From: CAVPDA01 sp963702495
Lineage (GTDB): Bacteria > Pseudomonadota > Gammaproteobacteria > Burkholderiales > Rhodocyclaceae
NCBI GenBank assembly: GCA_963702495.1
Contig: CAVPDA010000018.1
Span: 1 to 64,000 of the forward strand
Reading direction: 5' to 3'
Length of the DNA: 64,000 nucleotides
The notes under the pieces are model-generated. The model did no database searches and was not told the DNA's origin. It was given only the letters and a program-made list of their open reading frames with translations. How positions within the stretch are numbered: the first letter of the stretch is position 1; every line of letters starts with the position of its first letter. The translations under genes were made by a program, and so were the position numbers. Positions 1 to 15,000 of the stretch are shown in pieces.

Positions 1-3000
1 GGAGCCGGCGTAGACGCCTGCCGCTGCCACGAACCGCGTCGAGGCCGCGCAGCGGCGCAGCCACGAGATCGTCTTCATCGATGAGCGCGTGCCCGACTGG
101 CAGGCGCTGGTCAACGAACTGGTGAGCCACAACGACGGCTCGCGCGAGGTAGAGATCTTCCTGCTCGATCCGCACCGCGATGGCGTCGCGCAGATCAGCG
201 AAGTGCTCGGCCAGCGCCAGGGCATCGGCGCGGTGCATCTGATCTCGCACGGTAGCGCAGGAAACGTCGAACTGGGCAGCGGCGCGCTCGACTTCGACAC
301 CCTGCTCACACGGGCCACACAGGTCAAGGCCTGGGGCGATGCCCTGACCGACAACGCCGACCTGCTGATCTACGGCTGCGATGTCGCGGCCACGCAGGAT
401 GGCCAGGCGCTGATCACGGCCCTGTCCAAACTCACCGGCGCGGACGTGGCGGCGAGCGACGACCCGACCGGTTCAGCCGCGCTGGGCGGCGACTGGAACT
501 TCGAATACCACTCCGGCGTCATTCAGTCCTCGCTCGCCATCAATTCCTACGACCAGATGAATTGGCAGGGCGTGTTGCAACCTACACCGTCACCAACACG
601 AACAACTCGGGCGCAGGCTCGCTCCGCCAGGCGATCCTCGATGCGAATGTCAATGCCGGGGCCGACAACATCACCTTCAACATCGCCGGCACCGGCACGC
701 ACACCATCTCCCCGACCTCGGCACTGCCGGGATCACGGGCACGGTGACGCTCGACGCCACCACCGACGACAGCTTTGCTGCCAACGCCAACCGGCCGGCG
801 ATCATTCTCGACGGCGCGAACGCGCCGGCAGCTTCACCTGCGACGGCCTGGTGTCACCTCGACCGCGGACGGCAGCACGATCCGCGGCCTCGTGATCCGC
901 GACTTCAGCGGCGGATGGCATCGAGATCCAGGCAGGATCGGACGGCAACACGATCGCCGGCAACTACATCGGCCGTTTCAACACCGGCGGAACCGCGCCG
1001 CGGGCCAGGCCAACGACTACGAAGGCATATAGGTCGTCGGCGCCAACAACACCATCGGCGGCACGACGGCCGCCGACCGCAACGTGATCTCTGGCAACAG
1101 CTCCTACGGCGTGCGCATCGAGTTCGGCACGGCCACGGGCAACCTCGTCATTGGCAACTACATCGGCACCGACGTCGACCGGCACGGTCGACATGGGAAA
1201 CACCTACACCGGCGTGGGCATTGGCGAAGCGGCCAACAACACGGTCGGCGGCACCAGCGCGGGCCAGCGCAACCTGATCTCGGGCAACAACGAGGCGGGT
1301 GTCGAGCTCTGGGGAGCGGGCGCCACCGGCAACCGCGTGCTGGGCAACTGGATCGGCTTGAACGCCAGCGGCGCGACCACCTTGGGCAACACCTGGGCCG
1401 GCGTGTGGCTCAACTCCGGTGCGGCCGGCAACACCATCGGCGGCACGGCGGCAGGCAGCGGCAACATGATCGCGGGGCAGACCGCCGGAGACGGCATCGA
1501 GCTGCGTAACGATGCGGGCGCGAACAACGCCATTCTCGGCAACAGCATCTACTCCAACTCCGAGAGCGGGATCGATCTCATCGACAACGGCATTACCGCC
1601 AATGACGCGGGCGACGCCGACACCGGCGCCAACAACCTGCAGAACTTTCCGGTGTTGACCAGCGCCAACGCCAACGCGGCGGGCACCACGATCGCAGGCA
1701 CGTTCGACAGCAACGCCAGCACCACCTACCGCATCGAGTTCTTCGCCAACCGGCCGAGCGTCGCCGATGCGGCCAACGGCGAAGGCGAGCGCTACCTCGG
1801 CTTCTCACCAGTCACGACCGACGGCTCGGGCAACGCGACGATCAACACCACGCTTGCCAACGTCTGGGTCAACAGCGGCGACCGCATCACCGCTACCGCG
1901 ACGGTCGATCTGGGCGGCGGCAACTACGGCAGCACGTCGGAGTTCGCCGCCAACGTCACCGCCGACCTCGACCGGGCATCATCGTCGTCGAACACGACCA
2001 GCGACACGAGCGACGGCACCACCACTTCGATCACCAACCTCGGCAACAACCGCGGCGCCGACGGGCGCATCAGCCTGCGCGAGGCGATCGCCGCGGCCAA
2101 CAACACCGCCAACGGCGGCACGCCGGACAAAATCGTCTTCGCGATCGACGGCAGCGGGCCCCATACGATCAACGTAGGCAGCGCGCTCCCGACGATCAGC
2201 CAAGCGCTCATCATCGATGGGTCCTCGGAGCCCGACTACGTGACCAACGGCAACCGGCCGATCGTGGTGCTCGATGGCAACGGCCTCGCCGCCGACGGCC
2301 TGGTGCTTTCGGGCACCGCCGACGGCAGCGCGATCCGCGGTCTGGTAATCCGCGATTTCGGCACAACCACCTCGCACGACGGCATCGAAATCCAGGCTGG
2401 CTCCACCAACAACACGATCGCCGGCAACTACATCGGCCGGCTAACCGCGACGGGCGCCGATGTGGGCGCCGCCGAAGCCAACACCGGCCAAGGCATCAAC
2501 ATCCTCGGCGCCAACAACACGATCGACGGCAACGTGATCTCCGGCAACTGGGCCGGCGTCTTGTTCAGCGGCAGCGGAGCCTCGGGCAACGTGGTCGTGC
2601 GGAATTTGATCGGGACGGACGCCACCGGAACCGTCCTGATCGGCAACAGCAGCAACGGCGTCGATATCGGCGGCGGCGCCCCGAACAACACCATCGGTGG
2701 CGTCGGCGCGGGCAACGTCATTGTCGGCAGCGGCAACGACGGCATCACGATCTGGGGCGCAGGAGCCAGCGGCAACAAGGTACAGGGCAACACCATCGGC
2801 ACCGATCCCACGGGCACCCTGAACTGGGGCAACAGCGGTTGGGGCGTCATCGTCACCGTCGGCGGGACCGGAAACATCATTGGCGGCGCGAATCCAGGTG
2901 AAGGCAACGTGATTGCCTTCAACAACAAGGACGGTGTTTCAATCGACGATGCGTCGGCGGTAAACAACTCGATCCTGGGCAACTCGATCTACGGCGACAC

Positions 3001-6000
3001 GGATTCCGGGATCGACCTGGGCACCGCTGGCGTCACCGCCAACGACGCCAATGACGCCGACACCGGCGCGAACAACCTGCAGAACTTTCCGGTGCTGACT
3101 ACCGTCAAGACGTCGGGCGGTAACACGCTGGTTGTCGGCTCACTGAACAGCACGGCCAACACCACTTTCCGCATCGAGTTCTTCAGCAGCCCGACCGGCG
3201 ATGGCACGGGTTACGGGGAAGGCCAGACATACCTGGGCGCAGCCACGGTCACCACCGACAGCAGCGGCAATGCCTCGATCGCCACCGTGCTGGCCGGCGT
3301 GTCGGTCACCACGGGCCATGCGGTCTCCGCGACCGCTACGGTGGACCTTGGCGCAGGCAGTTACGGTAGCACAAGTGAGTTTGCCCAGAACATCACCCCT
3401 GCGACGACCAATGTCGCCCCGATCATCACGAACTTGGCGAGCGACCGCTTGGACTACACCGAAGGGGCCATCGCGACGCCCATCGACCTGAACGGCAACT
3501 CCAGCGTCATCGACGTTGATTCGTTGGACTTCAACTCAGGGACCCTGACGGTCTCGTTCACGGCCGGCAGCGACAGCGCTGAGGACGTGCTGGGGATTCG
3601 CAGCCAAGGTACGGGCGCCGGCCAGATTGGTGTTTCCGGGTCCAACGTCACTTACGGCGGCACCACCATCGGCACCTTAACCGGCGGCTCGGGCGGCAGC
3701 AACCTGGTCGTCACCTTCAACGCTAACTCGACCCCCGCGGCCGCGACGGCCTTGGTCCAGAACATCACCTACCAGAACACGGACACGGGCGCGCCCACCG
3801 GCGGCATTCGCACCGTGCGTTTCGTGCTGACCGATGGCGACGGCGGGACGAGCGCTAACTACGACACCTACGTGACCGTCAAGGGTGGCATGGGTGTCTG
3901 GGCCAACAACAACACGACCCCGGAATACGCCGTCTGGAGTGGCAGTGCGTTCGGTACCGATGCCAACTCCCAAGCGGTCGGCCAATGGGTAATCGTGGAA
4001 ACCGCCGAGGCGCCCACGCGGACCGAGATCATCGCGGTGGGCATGGATGCCGCGGGCGTCATCGCCGGTCAGATGTGGAACGGCAGCAGCTGGAGCGCCC
4101 TGCCGTTCGGCAACCTGGTCGATCTCAGCGTCAGCAGTTACTGGAGCTTCGACGTCGCCTACGAGCAGCAGAGCGGCCGGGCGCTGCTCGTTTGGGACAA
4201 CGGCACCACCGGTTCGGCCAGCATCTCCTATCGCGTGTGGGACGGGGCCGCCTGGTCCAGCGCTCAAACGATCACCACGCCCCTTTCCGGCGAGGCCCGG
4301 CAACTGCGGCTCGCCGCCGATCCCGGGTCGAACGAACTGGTCCTGGTGGCCACCAATTCGGCCAAGCAGTCCTACGCGCTGGTCTGGAACGGAACAAGCT
4401 GGGGCAATTCCCAGATCCTCGACAACAGCGCCACGGGGGCCGACCTGTACGACGCCAGCGTGGCGTATGAGAGCCACAGCGGCGACGCACTCGTCCTGTT
4501 TGCTGATCCAGCCAACGCAAGACAGCTCGCGTATACGCACCTGGGACGGCGCGACGTGGAGCGGCGAGTCGACCTTGTCGGCCGGTCTAACGGCGACGTG
4601 AGGTTCACGACGCTGGCCTCGGACCCGACGAGCGACCGGATCGCCGTCGGCGTGCTGAGCGCAAACAACGAAGTCTGGTTCTCGGTGTGGGACGGCTCCA
4701 CCTGGGGATCCAGCATCACCGCCACCACCACGGCCGCCACCAACGCAGCCCCGGCCATGGCGGTGGCCTTCGAGAGCAGCAACAGCCAACTGCTCGCCGT
4801 CTGGGGCATCAGCGGCAACAACGCCGTGCAGTACAACACCTGGAGCGCGGCCGGCGGCTGGGGAACCGCCGCGGCAGGCCCCAACGTCGGTGCCGTACCC
4901 AACGCGCTGCGGTTGAGTCCCGGATCCGAACTCCGACGACATCATGCTGGGCTCGCACGACGCTGGCCGCGACGTGAACTACACCTTCTGGAACGGTTCC
5001 GCCTGGGGCGCGGCGACCCGAGAGGACCACCGATTCCGGGACGACGACCGGCCTGCCGCTGGATTTCGTCTGGCAAGACAACAACCGCGCGCCGGTGATC
5101 GGCACGACCGCCTTCTCGACGGCCGAAAACATCGCGACGGTGGGCACGGCCGTGGCGACCGATGCGGACGCGAATCCTCTGACCTATTCCATCATCGGCG
5201 GGGCCGATGCCGCCAAGTTCACCATCGGGGCGAACACCGGCGTGCTGTCCTTCCTCACGCCGCCTGATTTCGATAGCCCGACTGATTCCGGCGGCAACAA
5301 TGTCTACGACGTGATCATCAAAACGAGCGACCAGACGGGCGGGACCGACAGCCAGGCCATCGCGGTCACAGTGACCAATCTGAACGAGGCGCCCACTTTC
5401 ACCACCGGCGCCGGGACCGGCAAGGTCACGACCAACGTGTCGAGCTTCTGGGACGGAGCGTCCGCGACCCTGATCCAGCCTGACGGCAAGATCGTGATCG
5501 CGGGATCTCTCAATAACGGCTCGACGACCGAGCCCTACGTGGCCCGCTACAACGCGGACGGCACGCTGGATCCCGGCTTCGGACCGGCCGGCAACGGGGT
5601 CTTCGCCTTCTCGATCCAGCCGTCCAACGACGGGCTGTATGCCATGGCACTTCAGTCCGACGGCAAGATCCTGGTCGCCGGTTATGCGCACAACGGGTTG
5701 AACAACGATTTCGCGGTCGTCCGCCTCAACACCAACGGCACGCTCGACACAAGCTTCGACAGCGACGGAATCAGGCTGATCGACATCGCCGGAGGCGACG
5801 ACACCGCGCGAGGGATCGCCGTGCAGTCCGACGGCAAGATCGTCGTGGCCGGCGTCGCCGCGGTCGCCGGCAACAACGACTTCGCCGTGGTCCGGCTGAA
5901 TGCCGACGGCAGCCTGGACACGACCTTCGACACCGACGGCAAAGTCACCACGGCGATCGGTGCCGGCGCCGACGAAGCCCGGGGGCTGGCGATCCAGACC

Positions 6001-9000
6001 GGCGGCAAGATCGTGCTCGCCGGCTACAGCCATAACGGCACGAACGAAGACGTGGCGCTGGTGCGCTACAACACCGATGGCAGCCTCGACACGAGTTTCG
6101 ACAGCGATGGCAAACGCACGGTGGCCGTCGGCTCGGGCTACGACACGGCAAATGCCGTGGCCCTGCAGTCCGACGGCAAGATCGTGGTGGCCGGGGATTC
6201 GCTGATCTTGGGAACTCCCGATTTCACCGTGATGCGATTCAACGCCGATGGCAGCCTCGACACCAGCTTCGACTCGGACGGCATCGCGACCACGGCGGTC
6301 GGCGGGTCAAGCGACTACAGCAGGGCGCTGGTGATCCAATCCGATGGCCGGATCGTGGTCGTGGGCGAGTCGTTCAACGGCTCCAACAACGATATCGCCG
6401 TTGTGCGGTACAACTCGGACGGCAGTCTCGACACGACCTTCGACTCCGACGGGAAACTGACGACGGCCATCGGGTCGAGTATTGATACGGCCTCCGGCGT
6501 GGCGGTGCAGTCGGACGGCAAGATTGTGGCCGCCGGTTATGCGACCTTCGCCGACGCCTATACGGCGCTGGTGCGGTACAACGCCAACGGCAGTCTCGAC
6601 ACGAGCTTCGGTGCCACCAGCACGCTGAACGGCGCACCCACGTACGTCGAAAATGGCGCGGCGGTGGTACTGGACGCCGATGTCCAGGTAATCGATCCCG
6701 AGCTCGGCGCGGCCGGCAACTACAGCGGCGCCATCCTCACGCTCAGTCGCCACGGCGGTGCCAACGCGCAGGACACTTTCTCGGCCACCGGCAACCTGTT
6801 GTCCCTGACGCAGGGCGCCAACCTGGTCCTCTCCGGGGTGACCATCGGCACCGTGACGACCAACAGCGGCGGCACGCTGCTGCTGACCTTCAACGGCAAC
6901 GCCACGCAGGCGCGGGTGAACGAGACCCTGCGCTCCATAGCCTACGCCAACAGCAGCGACGCCCCGCCGGCTTCCGCGCAGATCAACTGGACGTTCAGCG
7001 ACGGCAACAGCGGCGCACAGGGCCCGGGCGGAGCATTCGCCGTCACCGGCAGCACCACCGTCAGCATCACCCCGGTCAACGACGCGCCCGGCATGCCGGG
7101 CGTGTCGCTAGGCTCGACCAGCGAGGATGCCACCAAGACCTGGCTGGTCTCCACCTTCACCAGCGGCGCCTGGGATGCGGATACGGGCGCACTGAAAGGG
7201 CTCGCCATCGTCGGCGCCGACAACAGCAAGGGCACCTGGCAGTACACGCTGAACGGTACAGACTGGTTCGCCGTCGGCAGCGTCTCCACCAGCAATGCGC
7301 TACTGCTCGCCGCCGATGCGACGTCGGCATTCCGCTTCGTGCCCAACGCCAGTTGGAACGGCACAACCGGCATGCTGCAGTACAAGGCGTGGGACCAGAC
7401 CACCGGCACCGCCGGCACCTATGTCGATGCAAGTGTCAGCGGCGGAACGACGGCGTTCTCCGGGACATCGGGATCAGCCCTGCAGGTCACTCCCGTCAAC
7501 GACGCGCCCACGGCCTTGTCTGCGGGCGTCAGCCTCGGTGCGATTGCCGAGGACACGGCCGACCCGGCCGGGGCGACGGTGTCCACGCTGTTCGCCGCCA
7601 CCTTCAGCGACGCCAAGGACCAGGTCACGGGCGGTTCCTCCGCCAACAACTTCGCCGGAATGGCCATCGTCGCCAACACGGCCGATGCCGCGACCCAGGG
7701 CAAGTGGCAGTGGCATAACGGCACCAGCTGGGTCAACATCAGCACCTCGGTGTTCAACCTCCGGCGCGCTGACCCTGGCACCCACCACCCTCGTCCGTTT
7801 CCTGCCGAACGCCGACTACAACGGCAGCCCCGGCGGTTTGACCGTTCGCCTCGTCGATGATTCCTCGGGCGCGGTCACCAATGGCGGCACGGTTAACGTT
7901 GGTACCGGCGGTGGCACCAGCCGGTACAGCGATGCCGCCAACGCCGTCACGCTTGGGACGAGCATCACCCCGGTCTACGACGCGCCGCCCAGCATCCAGA
8001 TCGTGGCAGTTTCGCCGCTGACTCCGGTGGGTGACGAGGTGCGGGGCAACACCACCACCACCGACGTGCAGCGCACCTACGCCACACAGCATCAGAGTGT
8101 GGCTCGCGACGCGGCCGGCAATTCGGTCGTCGTGTGGACCAGCGCCAATCAGGACGGCAGTTCGGACGGCGTGTACGCCCAGCGTTACGACGCCCAAGGC
8201 AACGCAGTGGGTGGTGAGTTCCGCGTCAACACCACGACCGCGCAGACCCAGACGTATGCGACCGTGGCCATGGCGCCGACCGGCGAGTTCGTCGTCACCT
8301 GGAGCGACAGCACGGCCGATGGGGGTGGATATGGCATCTACGCCCAGCGCTACAACGCGGCTGGAGTAGCCCAGGGCGGCGAGTTCCGCGTCGAACAGCA
8401 CCACTTCCGACAATCAATACTACTCGTCGGCAGCGATGGACGCGGCGGGGAACTTCGTCATCGTCTGGGAGAGCTTCAACCAGGACGGGAGCGGCAGCGG
8501 CATTTACGGCCAGCGCTACAGCGCGGCCGGCATAGCTCAGGGCGGCGAGTTCCGCGTCAACACCACGACGTTCGGCAATCAGATCGACGCTTCGGTGGCG
8601 ATGGATGCGGCGGGCAACTTCGTCATCGCCTGGACGGACAATACCCAGGATGGCAACAACGGCGGTGTCTATGCCCAGCGGTACGATGCCAACGGCGTCG
8701 CGCAGGGCGGCGAGTTCCGCGGCAACACCACCACACTCGGCGACCAGCGGTACGCATCGGTGGACATGAGCGCCTCCGGCGCCTTTGTCATCACCTGGTC
8801 GAGTGACGGCCAGGACGGGAGCGGCTACGGCGTCTTCGCCCAGCGGTATAGCTCGGCAGGCGTGGCGCAGGGCGGAGAGATCCAGGTCAACACCACCACC
8901 TTGGCCTTCCAGGGCTACAGCGATGTGGCGCTGGATCCCCTGGGGAATTTCGTCATCACTTGGTCATGTTCTCAAAAGGATGGGAATGGTTCAGCGGTGG

Positions 9001-12000
9001 TCGGGCGGCAGTTCGCGGCCGACGGGACACCCTCGAGCGCAGAGTTCATCGTCAACACCACGACTTCGGGCAATCAGATCGACGCCTCGGTGGCCGTGGA
9101 CGGACTGGGCCGGTTCGTGGTGGTGTGGAGCGGGAACGGCGCCGGGGATACCGACGGCGTTTTCCTTCGCCGCTACGAGCCGGTGACCACCGAGGCGGGC
9201 GGCACGGCCGTTTTCCAGGTGGCGCTCGCCACCCAGCCGGTCGCCAATGTCACCATCGGCCTGAGCCTCAGTGATGGCACCGAGGCCAGCCTCTCGGTCC
9301 CGAGCCTGACCTTCACCGCCGCCAACTGGAACACACCCCAGATCGTCACCGTCACCGGGCTCGACGATTCCCTCGACGATGGTGACGTGGCCTATAGCCT
9401 GATCACGGCGGCGGCCAGCAGCGCCGACCCGAACTACAACGGTCTCACCGCCGCTGATGTGGCGTTGGTGAACCTTGACGACACCGACACCGCCGGCATC
9501 ACGGTCAGCACCCGCGATGGCGCGGAAACCCGGGTGAATACCACCACCGCTGATACCCAGTATGCCTGGACGGCCAAATCGCTGGCCACCGATGCCAGCG
9601 GCAATGCCGTGATCGTCTGGGCCAGCGGCGGTGCAGCTCCCTTTGCCATTTACGCCCAACGGCTGGATGCCAGTGGTGCCAAGGTTGGCCCCGAGATACA
9701 GGTTAACACCAATACAACTCCCGAACAGTTCGAGCCGGCGGTGGCCATGGCCGCCAACGGCGACTTCGTGGTGGTCTGGACCAGTGACGTCCAGGACGGC
9801 GACGGCTACGGCGTTTATTGCCAGCGCTTCAACTCGGCGGGTGTGGCCCAGGGAGGGGAATTCCGGGTCAACACCACCACGGCCAGCGAGCAGTCCGGAC
9901 CTGTGGTCGCCATGGATGATACCGGCAACTTCGTAATTGCCTGGACCAGCTATGACGCCGCAACAGGCTCCGACCCCGATGTCCATTTTCAGCGCTACAA
10001 CTCGGCGGGCGTGGCACAAGGCGGTGAAACCCGCGTTAACACCAATACAAGCAATTATCAGATTGATCCGGTCATCGCCATGAACGGCTCAGGCCAGTTT
10101 GTGGTGGTTTGGGAAAGCAAATACCAGGATGGCAACGAAGCGGGCGTCTACGGTCAGCGGTTCGATGCGGCCGGCAACACGATCAGCACAGAGTTCCAAG
10201 TCAACACCTACACGACTGGGGATCAGTACAACCCGAGCGTGGCCATGGACGATAGCGGCGCTTTTGTAGTCGCCTGGGATAGCAATGGCCAGGATGGCAG
10301 CGCCCAGGGGGTCTATCTGCAACGTTTTGACGCGGCCGGCAACAAGGTCGGCACCGAGATCCGGGCCAACACCTATACCACCGGCAGCCAGTTGGGTTCA
10401 GCGGTCGCCTTTGATCCGGCCGGCGGTTTCGTGGTGGCCTGGACCAGTATGAACCAGGATAACGGCACGATGGGCGTTTACGGCCAACGGTTCTCGGCCG
10501 CTGGTGCCACCCTTGGGACAGAGTTCCGGATCAACACCACCTCGGCTGACATCCAGCGCGAGCCGTCCGTGGCCTTCGGGCAGCAGGGCCGCTTGCTGGT
10601 GGCCTGGGCAGGTAACGGACCGGGCGACGACTCGGGCGTGTTCCTGCAACGCTACCTGCCGACCTTCACCACCGAGGCTGGCCACACCACCACCTTCACC
10701 GTGGTGCTCGACTCGCAGCCCACTGACGACGTCACCATCGCCATCGCCACCAGCGACGCCACCGAGTCCACGGTTTCGACGCCGAGTCTGACCTTCACCG
10801 CCGCCAACTGGAATACGCCGCAGGTGGTGACAGTCACCGGCCTGCAGGACTTCATCAACGACGGCGACATCATCTTCAGCGTGCTCACCGGCACGGCCAG
10901 CAGCGCTGATCCCAACTACAACGGCCTCGACCCGGCCGATGTGGTGCTGGCCAACCTGGCGGTGGCGAACTTGGCTCCGGTCAACACCGTTCCCTCCACT
11001 CAGACCATGAACGAGGACGGGACCCTGGTTTTTTCGGTAGCCAACGGCAACCTCATTTCGATCAGCGACGCCGATGCCGGCAGCAATACGCTGCAGGTGA
11101 CGCTTACCGGGACGAACGGCACGCTTACGCTCGCGGGCACCACCGGGCTCAGCTTCACAGTGGGCGACGGCGCGGCCGACGCGACGATGACGTTCACGGG
11201 TAGCGTGGCGAGCATCAATGCCGCGCTGGCGGGTATGAGCTTCAGCCCCACCGCCAATTTCAACGGCGCCGCGAGCCTGCAGATCGTCACCAACGACCTC
11301 GCCAACAGTGGCACCGGTGGCGCGCGGAGCGACACCGACACGGTCGCGATCACGGTCGCCGCGGTCAACGACGCCCCGGTCGCCAGCAACGACACCTATA
11401 CGATCGACGAGGACCAGACCCTGACGGTGGGCTGGTGGGACACCGACTGGAGCCGTCGCCAGGCGCTGACCTTCGACAACTCCGCGCAGGCCGAGAACCT
11501 GACCGACTTCCCGGTCCTCGTGGTGCTGAACAGCGGCAACATCGACTACTCGATAACCCAGGACGGCGGCCAGGATCTGCGCTTCTTCGATGCCGACGGC
11601 ACGCCGCTCGCCTACGAGATCGAGCAGTGGAACGAGGCCGGGACATCCTACGTCTGGGTCAAGGTGCCGCGGATCGATGCGGGGTCGGCGGCCGATTCCA
11701 TCTGGATGTACTACGGCAACGCGACCTGCGCCAGCGGCGAAACCCCGGCGGCGGTATGGAACAGCGGCTATGCCGGTGTCTGGCACCTTTCTGAGGCTCA
11801 GACCGGGACGGGTAATGCGGGGGTCTATCAGGACTCCACCTCACCGTCGAACGATGGCACGGACAACGTCGCCGCCGCCGGCAAAGACGGACAGATCGGC
11901 GCCGGCCAGCAGTTCGGGGGGACGGGCCAGTGGATCGAGGTGCCCCACGACGCGAGTCTAAACCTGCAGGGCGAGATGAGCATCTCGTTCTGGATCAAGC

Positions 12001-15000
12001 CGACGGAAAACACGACCACCTTCAATCGGGTCGTCGAGAAAGGCATGTGGGGCTATCAGACGTCCTACTACTTCGGCGGCGGCAACGGCAGCAACGATCT
12101 GACCTTCTACCTGAACAACACAGAGGTTTTTGACACCGCAGACAACGTACTGACGGTGGGAGCCTGGCAGCAGGCGACGGTCACCTACACCAGCGCGGGG
12201 ACCGCCAAGCTGTTCCTGAACGGCACTCAGATCGCCTCGGGCACGTACGCCGGGCCGATCACCGGCAATACCGGCCCCGTCTATATCTCGCACCCGAATG
12301 CGACCTATGACTTCCCCGGTTCCATCGACGAAGTCCGCATCGAGAACGTCGCCAGAAGCGATGCCTGGGTGAAGGCCCAGTACAAGTCGATGGCGAATAC
12401 GTTCGTGAGCTTCGGCGGCGAACAGAGCGCGCCCGGGGTTGGTGGCGTGCTCGGCAATGACACCGACGTGGAAGGCGACGCGCTGCGCGCCGTGCTGGTC
12501 TCCGGACCGGCGCACGGCAGCCTGAGCCTGAAGGCCGACGGCACCTTCAGCTATACGCCAGACGCGAACTGGAACGGAACGGACAGCTTCACCTACAAGG
12601 CCAATGACGGGTCGCTGGATTCGGCCCCGGCGACCGTGACGATCACGGTGAATCCGGCCAACGATGCGCCCACCGTCGCCAATCCGATCGCCGATCAGAA
12701 CGCCACCGAAGATTCTGCGTTCTCCTTCCAGTTCGCTTCGAACACCTTCGCCGACGTCGATGTCGGCGACACGCTGACCTACACAGCCAGCGGTGTGCCC
12801 GGCCTGGCTCAGCTTCGATGCCGCCACGCGGACCTTCAGCGGCACCCCCGCGAACGCCGACGTCGGCCCGGTGACGATCACCGTGCGCGCGACGGACGGC
12901 TCAGCCGCCTTCGTCGAAGACCAGTTCGTGCTCACGGTCGCCAACGCCAACGATGCGCCCACCGTCGCCAATCCGATCGCCGATCAGAACGCCACCGAAG
13001 ATTCTGCGTTCTCCTTCCAGTTCGCTTCGAACACCTTCGCCGACGTCGATGCCGGCGACACGCTGACCTACACCGCCAGCGGTGTCCCGGCCTGGCTCAG
13101 CTTCGATTCGGCGACGCGCACCTTCTCCGGCACGCCCACAAATGCCGACGTCGGCCCGGTGACGATCACCGTGCGCGCCACCGATGCCAGCCTCGCCTTC
13201 GTCGAAGACCAGTTCGTGCTCACGGTCGCCAACGCCAACGATGCGCCCACCGTGGTTAATCCGATCGCCGATCAGTCGGCCACCGAGGACGCACCGTTCA
13301 GCTTCCAGTTCGCTTCAAACACCTTCGCCGACGTCGATGTCGGCGACACGCTCACTTACACCGCTTCCGGCCTGCCCGCCTGGCTCGAGCTTCGATACCG
13401 CCACGCGCACCTTCTCGCGGCACGCCCGCAAATGCCGACGTCGGCCCGGTGACGATCACCGTGCGCGCGACGGACGGCTCAGCCGCCTTCGTCGAAGACC
13501 AGTTCGTGCTCACGGTGGCCAACGCCAACGATGCGCCCACCGTGGCCAATCCCGATCGCCGACCAGAACGCAACCGAAGACACTGCCTTCAACTTCGTGG
13601 TGCCGGCCAACACCTTCGCCGACGTCGATGCCGGCGACACGCTCACCTACACCGCTTCCGGCCTGCCCGCCTGGCTCGCCTTCGATGCGGCCACGCGCAC
13701 CTTCTCCGGCACGCCGGCCAATGCCGACGTCGGCCCGGTGACGATCACCGTGCGCGCGACGGACGGCTCAGCCGCCTTCGTCGAAGACCAGTTCGTGCTC
13801 ACGGTCGCCAACGCCAACGACGCGCCCACCGTGGCCAATCCGATCGCCGACCAGAACGCGACCGAAGACAGCCCGTTCAGCTACACCTTCGCCGCCAACA
13901 CCTTCGCCGATGTCGATGCCGGCGACACGCTGACCTACACAGCCAGCGGCGTCCCGGCCTGGCTGAGCTTCGATGCCGCGACCCGGACCTTCAGCGGCAC
14001 CCCCGCGAACGCCGACGTCGGCCCGGTGACGATCACCGTGCGCGCCACCGATGCCAGCCTCGCCTTCGTCGAAGACCAGTTCGTGCTGGCGGTCGCCAAC
14101 GCCAACGATGCGCCCACCGTGGCCATCCCGCTCGCCGATCAGAACGCGACCGAAGATTCTGCGTTCTCCTTCCAGTTCGCTTCGAACACCTTCGCCGATG
14201 TCGATGTCGGCGACACGCTGACCTACACGACCGGAGCGCTGCCGGGTTGGCTGAGCTTCGATGCCGCCACGAGAACCTTCTCCGGCACGCCCACAAATGC
14301 CGACGTCGGCCCGGTGACGATCACCGTACGCGCGACGGATGGCTCAGCCGCCTTCGTCGAAGACCAGTTCGTGCTGACGGTCGCCAACGCCAACGATGCG
14401 CCGACGGTGGCCAACGCCATCGCCGATCAGAAGCGCGACCGAAGACAGCGCCTTTTCGTTCGTGGTACCGGCCAACACCTTCGCCGATGTCGATACCGGC
14501 GACACGCTGACCTACACGACCGGAGCGCTGCCGGCGTGGCTCAGCTTCGATTCGGCGACCCGGACGTTCAGCGGCACCCCCGCGAACGCCGACGTCGGCC
14601 CGGTGACGATCACCGTGCGCGCCACCGATGCCAGCCTCGCCTTCGTCGAAGACCAGTTCGTGCTGGCGGTCGCCAACGCCAACGATGCGCCCACCGTGGC
14701 CACCCCGATCGCCGACCAGAGCGGCCACCGAAGATGCCGCCTTCAACTTCGTCGTGCCGCCCAACACCTTCGCCGACGTCGATGTCGGCGACACGCTCAC
14801 CTACACGCGCTTCCGGCCTGCCCGCCTGGCTGAGCTTCGATGCCGCCACGAGAACCTTCTCCGGCACTCCGGCCAACGCCGACGTCGGCCCCGCGACGAT
14901 CACCGTACGCGCGACGGATGGCTCAGCCGCCTTCGTCGAAGACCAGTTCGTGCTCACGGTCGCCAACGCCAACGATGCGCCCACCGTTGCGAACGTCATC

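Noticed and set aside
3677..4945. Minus-strand open frame of 422 codons
   Set aside because: It is a shadow of the giant gene with Gly/Arg/Val-rich low-complexity sequence.
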